Of a stretch of DNA of 64,000 bases, positions 63,786 through 64,000 are shown one piece after another. Made by a program: the position numbers and the translations under genes. Numbering within the stretch: position 1 is the stretch's first letter; every line of letters starts with the position of its first letter. The stretch comes from Pedobacter ureilyticus (GTDB lineage: Bacteria; Bacteroidota; Bacteroidia; Sphingobacteriales; Sphingobacteriaceae), in NCBI RefSeq assembly GCF_005925345.1, contig NZ_SSHJ01000001.1:372001-436000 (forward strand), read 5' to 3'. The notes under the pieces were generated by a model. It made no database searches. It saw only the letters and a list, made by a program, of their open reading frames with translations, and was not told the origin of the DNA.

Positions 63786-64000
63786 ATGTACACAGAGATA
63801 TTAAAAATTATTGAAGGGGGTCTAGCGAAGGATTTTAAAAAAGTCACGAATTATTCTAAGCTTTTAGCGGAAAAGCTAGCCAAAGATGGGGATGAGAAAA
63901 TGGCGAAGATGATTTTGAAGGCACTTCAGAATGGCCCAGCTACTACAGTAACAATGGACGAGCTCATGACAACCCCTGTTGATCACGAAAGTAGGTTGAG
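63786..64000 (+). CDS. N-terminus of a probable AAA+ ATPase, runs off the window
   Basis: 71 codons are visible: MYTEILKIIEGGLAKDFKKV, AEKLAKDGDEKMAKMILKAL, VTMDELMTTPVDHESRL. The beginning is all helical, with the pattern YxxLLAEKLxxDGDxxxAxxIL and TPVDxESRL. This resembles the N-terminal domain of AAA+ ATPases that stand beside subtilisin-like (S8) protease genes in Bacteroidota, which have been noted near defence genes. The ATPase motifs themselves would lie beyond base 64000, so the assignment is tentative. Confidence 0.45.
   Translation, partial: MYTEILKIIEGGLAKDFKKVTNYSKLLAEKLAKDGDEKMAKMILKALQNGPATTVTMDELMTTPVDHESRL

Overview
The window looks like the chromosome of a Bacteroidota bacterium, most likely a Sphingobacteriaceae (Pedobacter-like) species. 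The evidence is a SusC/SusD pair under an ECF sigma/FecR pair, type IX secretion C-terminal domains, a PafA-type phosphatase, a fused isobutyryl-CoA mutase, a SPOR protein next to ExbB/ExbD/TonB, and promoters of the TTTG-N19/20-TAnnTTTG type. There are no rRNA or tRNA genes and no CRISPR array that I can see.

Bases 1-16,200 are ordinary chromosome: the end of a SPOR protein, exbB-exbD-tonB, a secreted protein flanked by palindromic repeats, folC, pafA, icmF, a serine hydrolase lipoprotein, then a minus-strand dsbD / DsbD-N / PLP cysteine-synthase unit with a divergent Lrp regulator. Bases 16,200-34,450 are one TonB-dependent uptake locus read on the minus strand: sigma factor, FecR, SusC, SusD, a DUF5689 lipoprotein, modular secreted proteins with type IX sorting ends, two secreted endonuclease/exonuclease/phosphatase-fold enzymes, a GlpT/UhpC-like transporter and a GDSL esterase. 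Together they suggest breakdown and import of an extracellular phosphodiester (nucleic acid or phospholipid headgroup).

Bases 34,450-38,800 hold an intact hipBA toxin-antitoxin pair with a clear promoter and direct-repeat operator candidates, followed by a dead TOTE-type primase gene fused to the tail of another gene. A 12-bp motif in the operator recurs in inverted orientation beyond the relic.

Bases 39,200-60,810 are a large minus-strand RHS polymorphic-toxin locus. It has two long secreted RHS genes (one split by a one-base frameshift, one intact with a DUF6443 start) and, on both sides, seven orphan RHS cores. Most orphans carry a different C-terminal tip followed by a candidate immunity gene. 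Recognisable tips are an M91-like zinc metallopeptidase, an alpha/beta-hydrolase lipase (with an ankyrin lipoprotein partner) and a toxin-44-like domain; the others are unassigned. A roughly 60-bp repeat occurs four times at seams where RHS homology breaks off. The orphan cores are near-identical to one another but clearly diverged from the intact RHS gene, so their parent is probably outside the window. Dead fragments (gspF, XRE regulator, decayed tip) lie among the cassettes.

Bases 60,810-64,000 look like a different accessory module: a gene cut off by the RHS array, a perfect inverted repeat, a J-domain protein with coupled small genes, an acidic/lysine-rich protein, and the start of a gene resembling an AAA+ ATPase that runs off the window.
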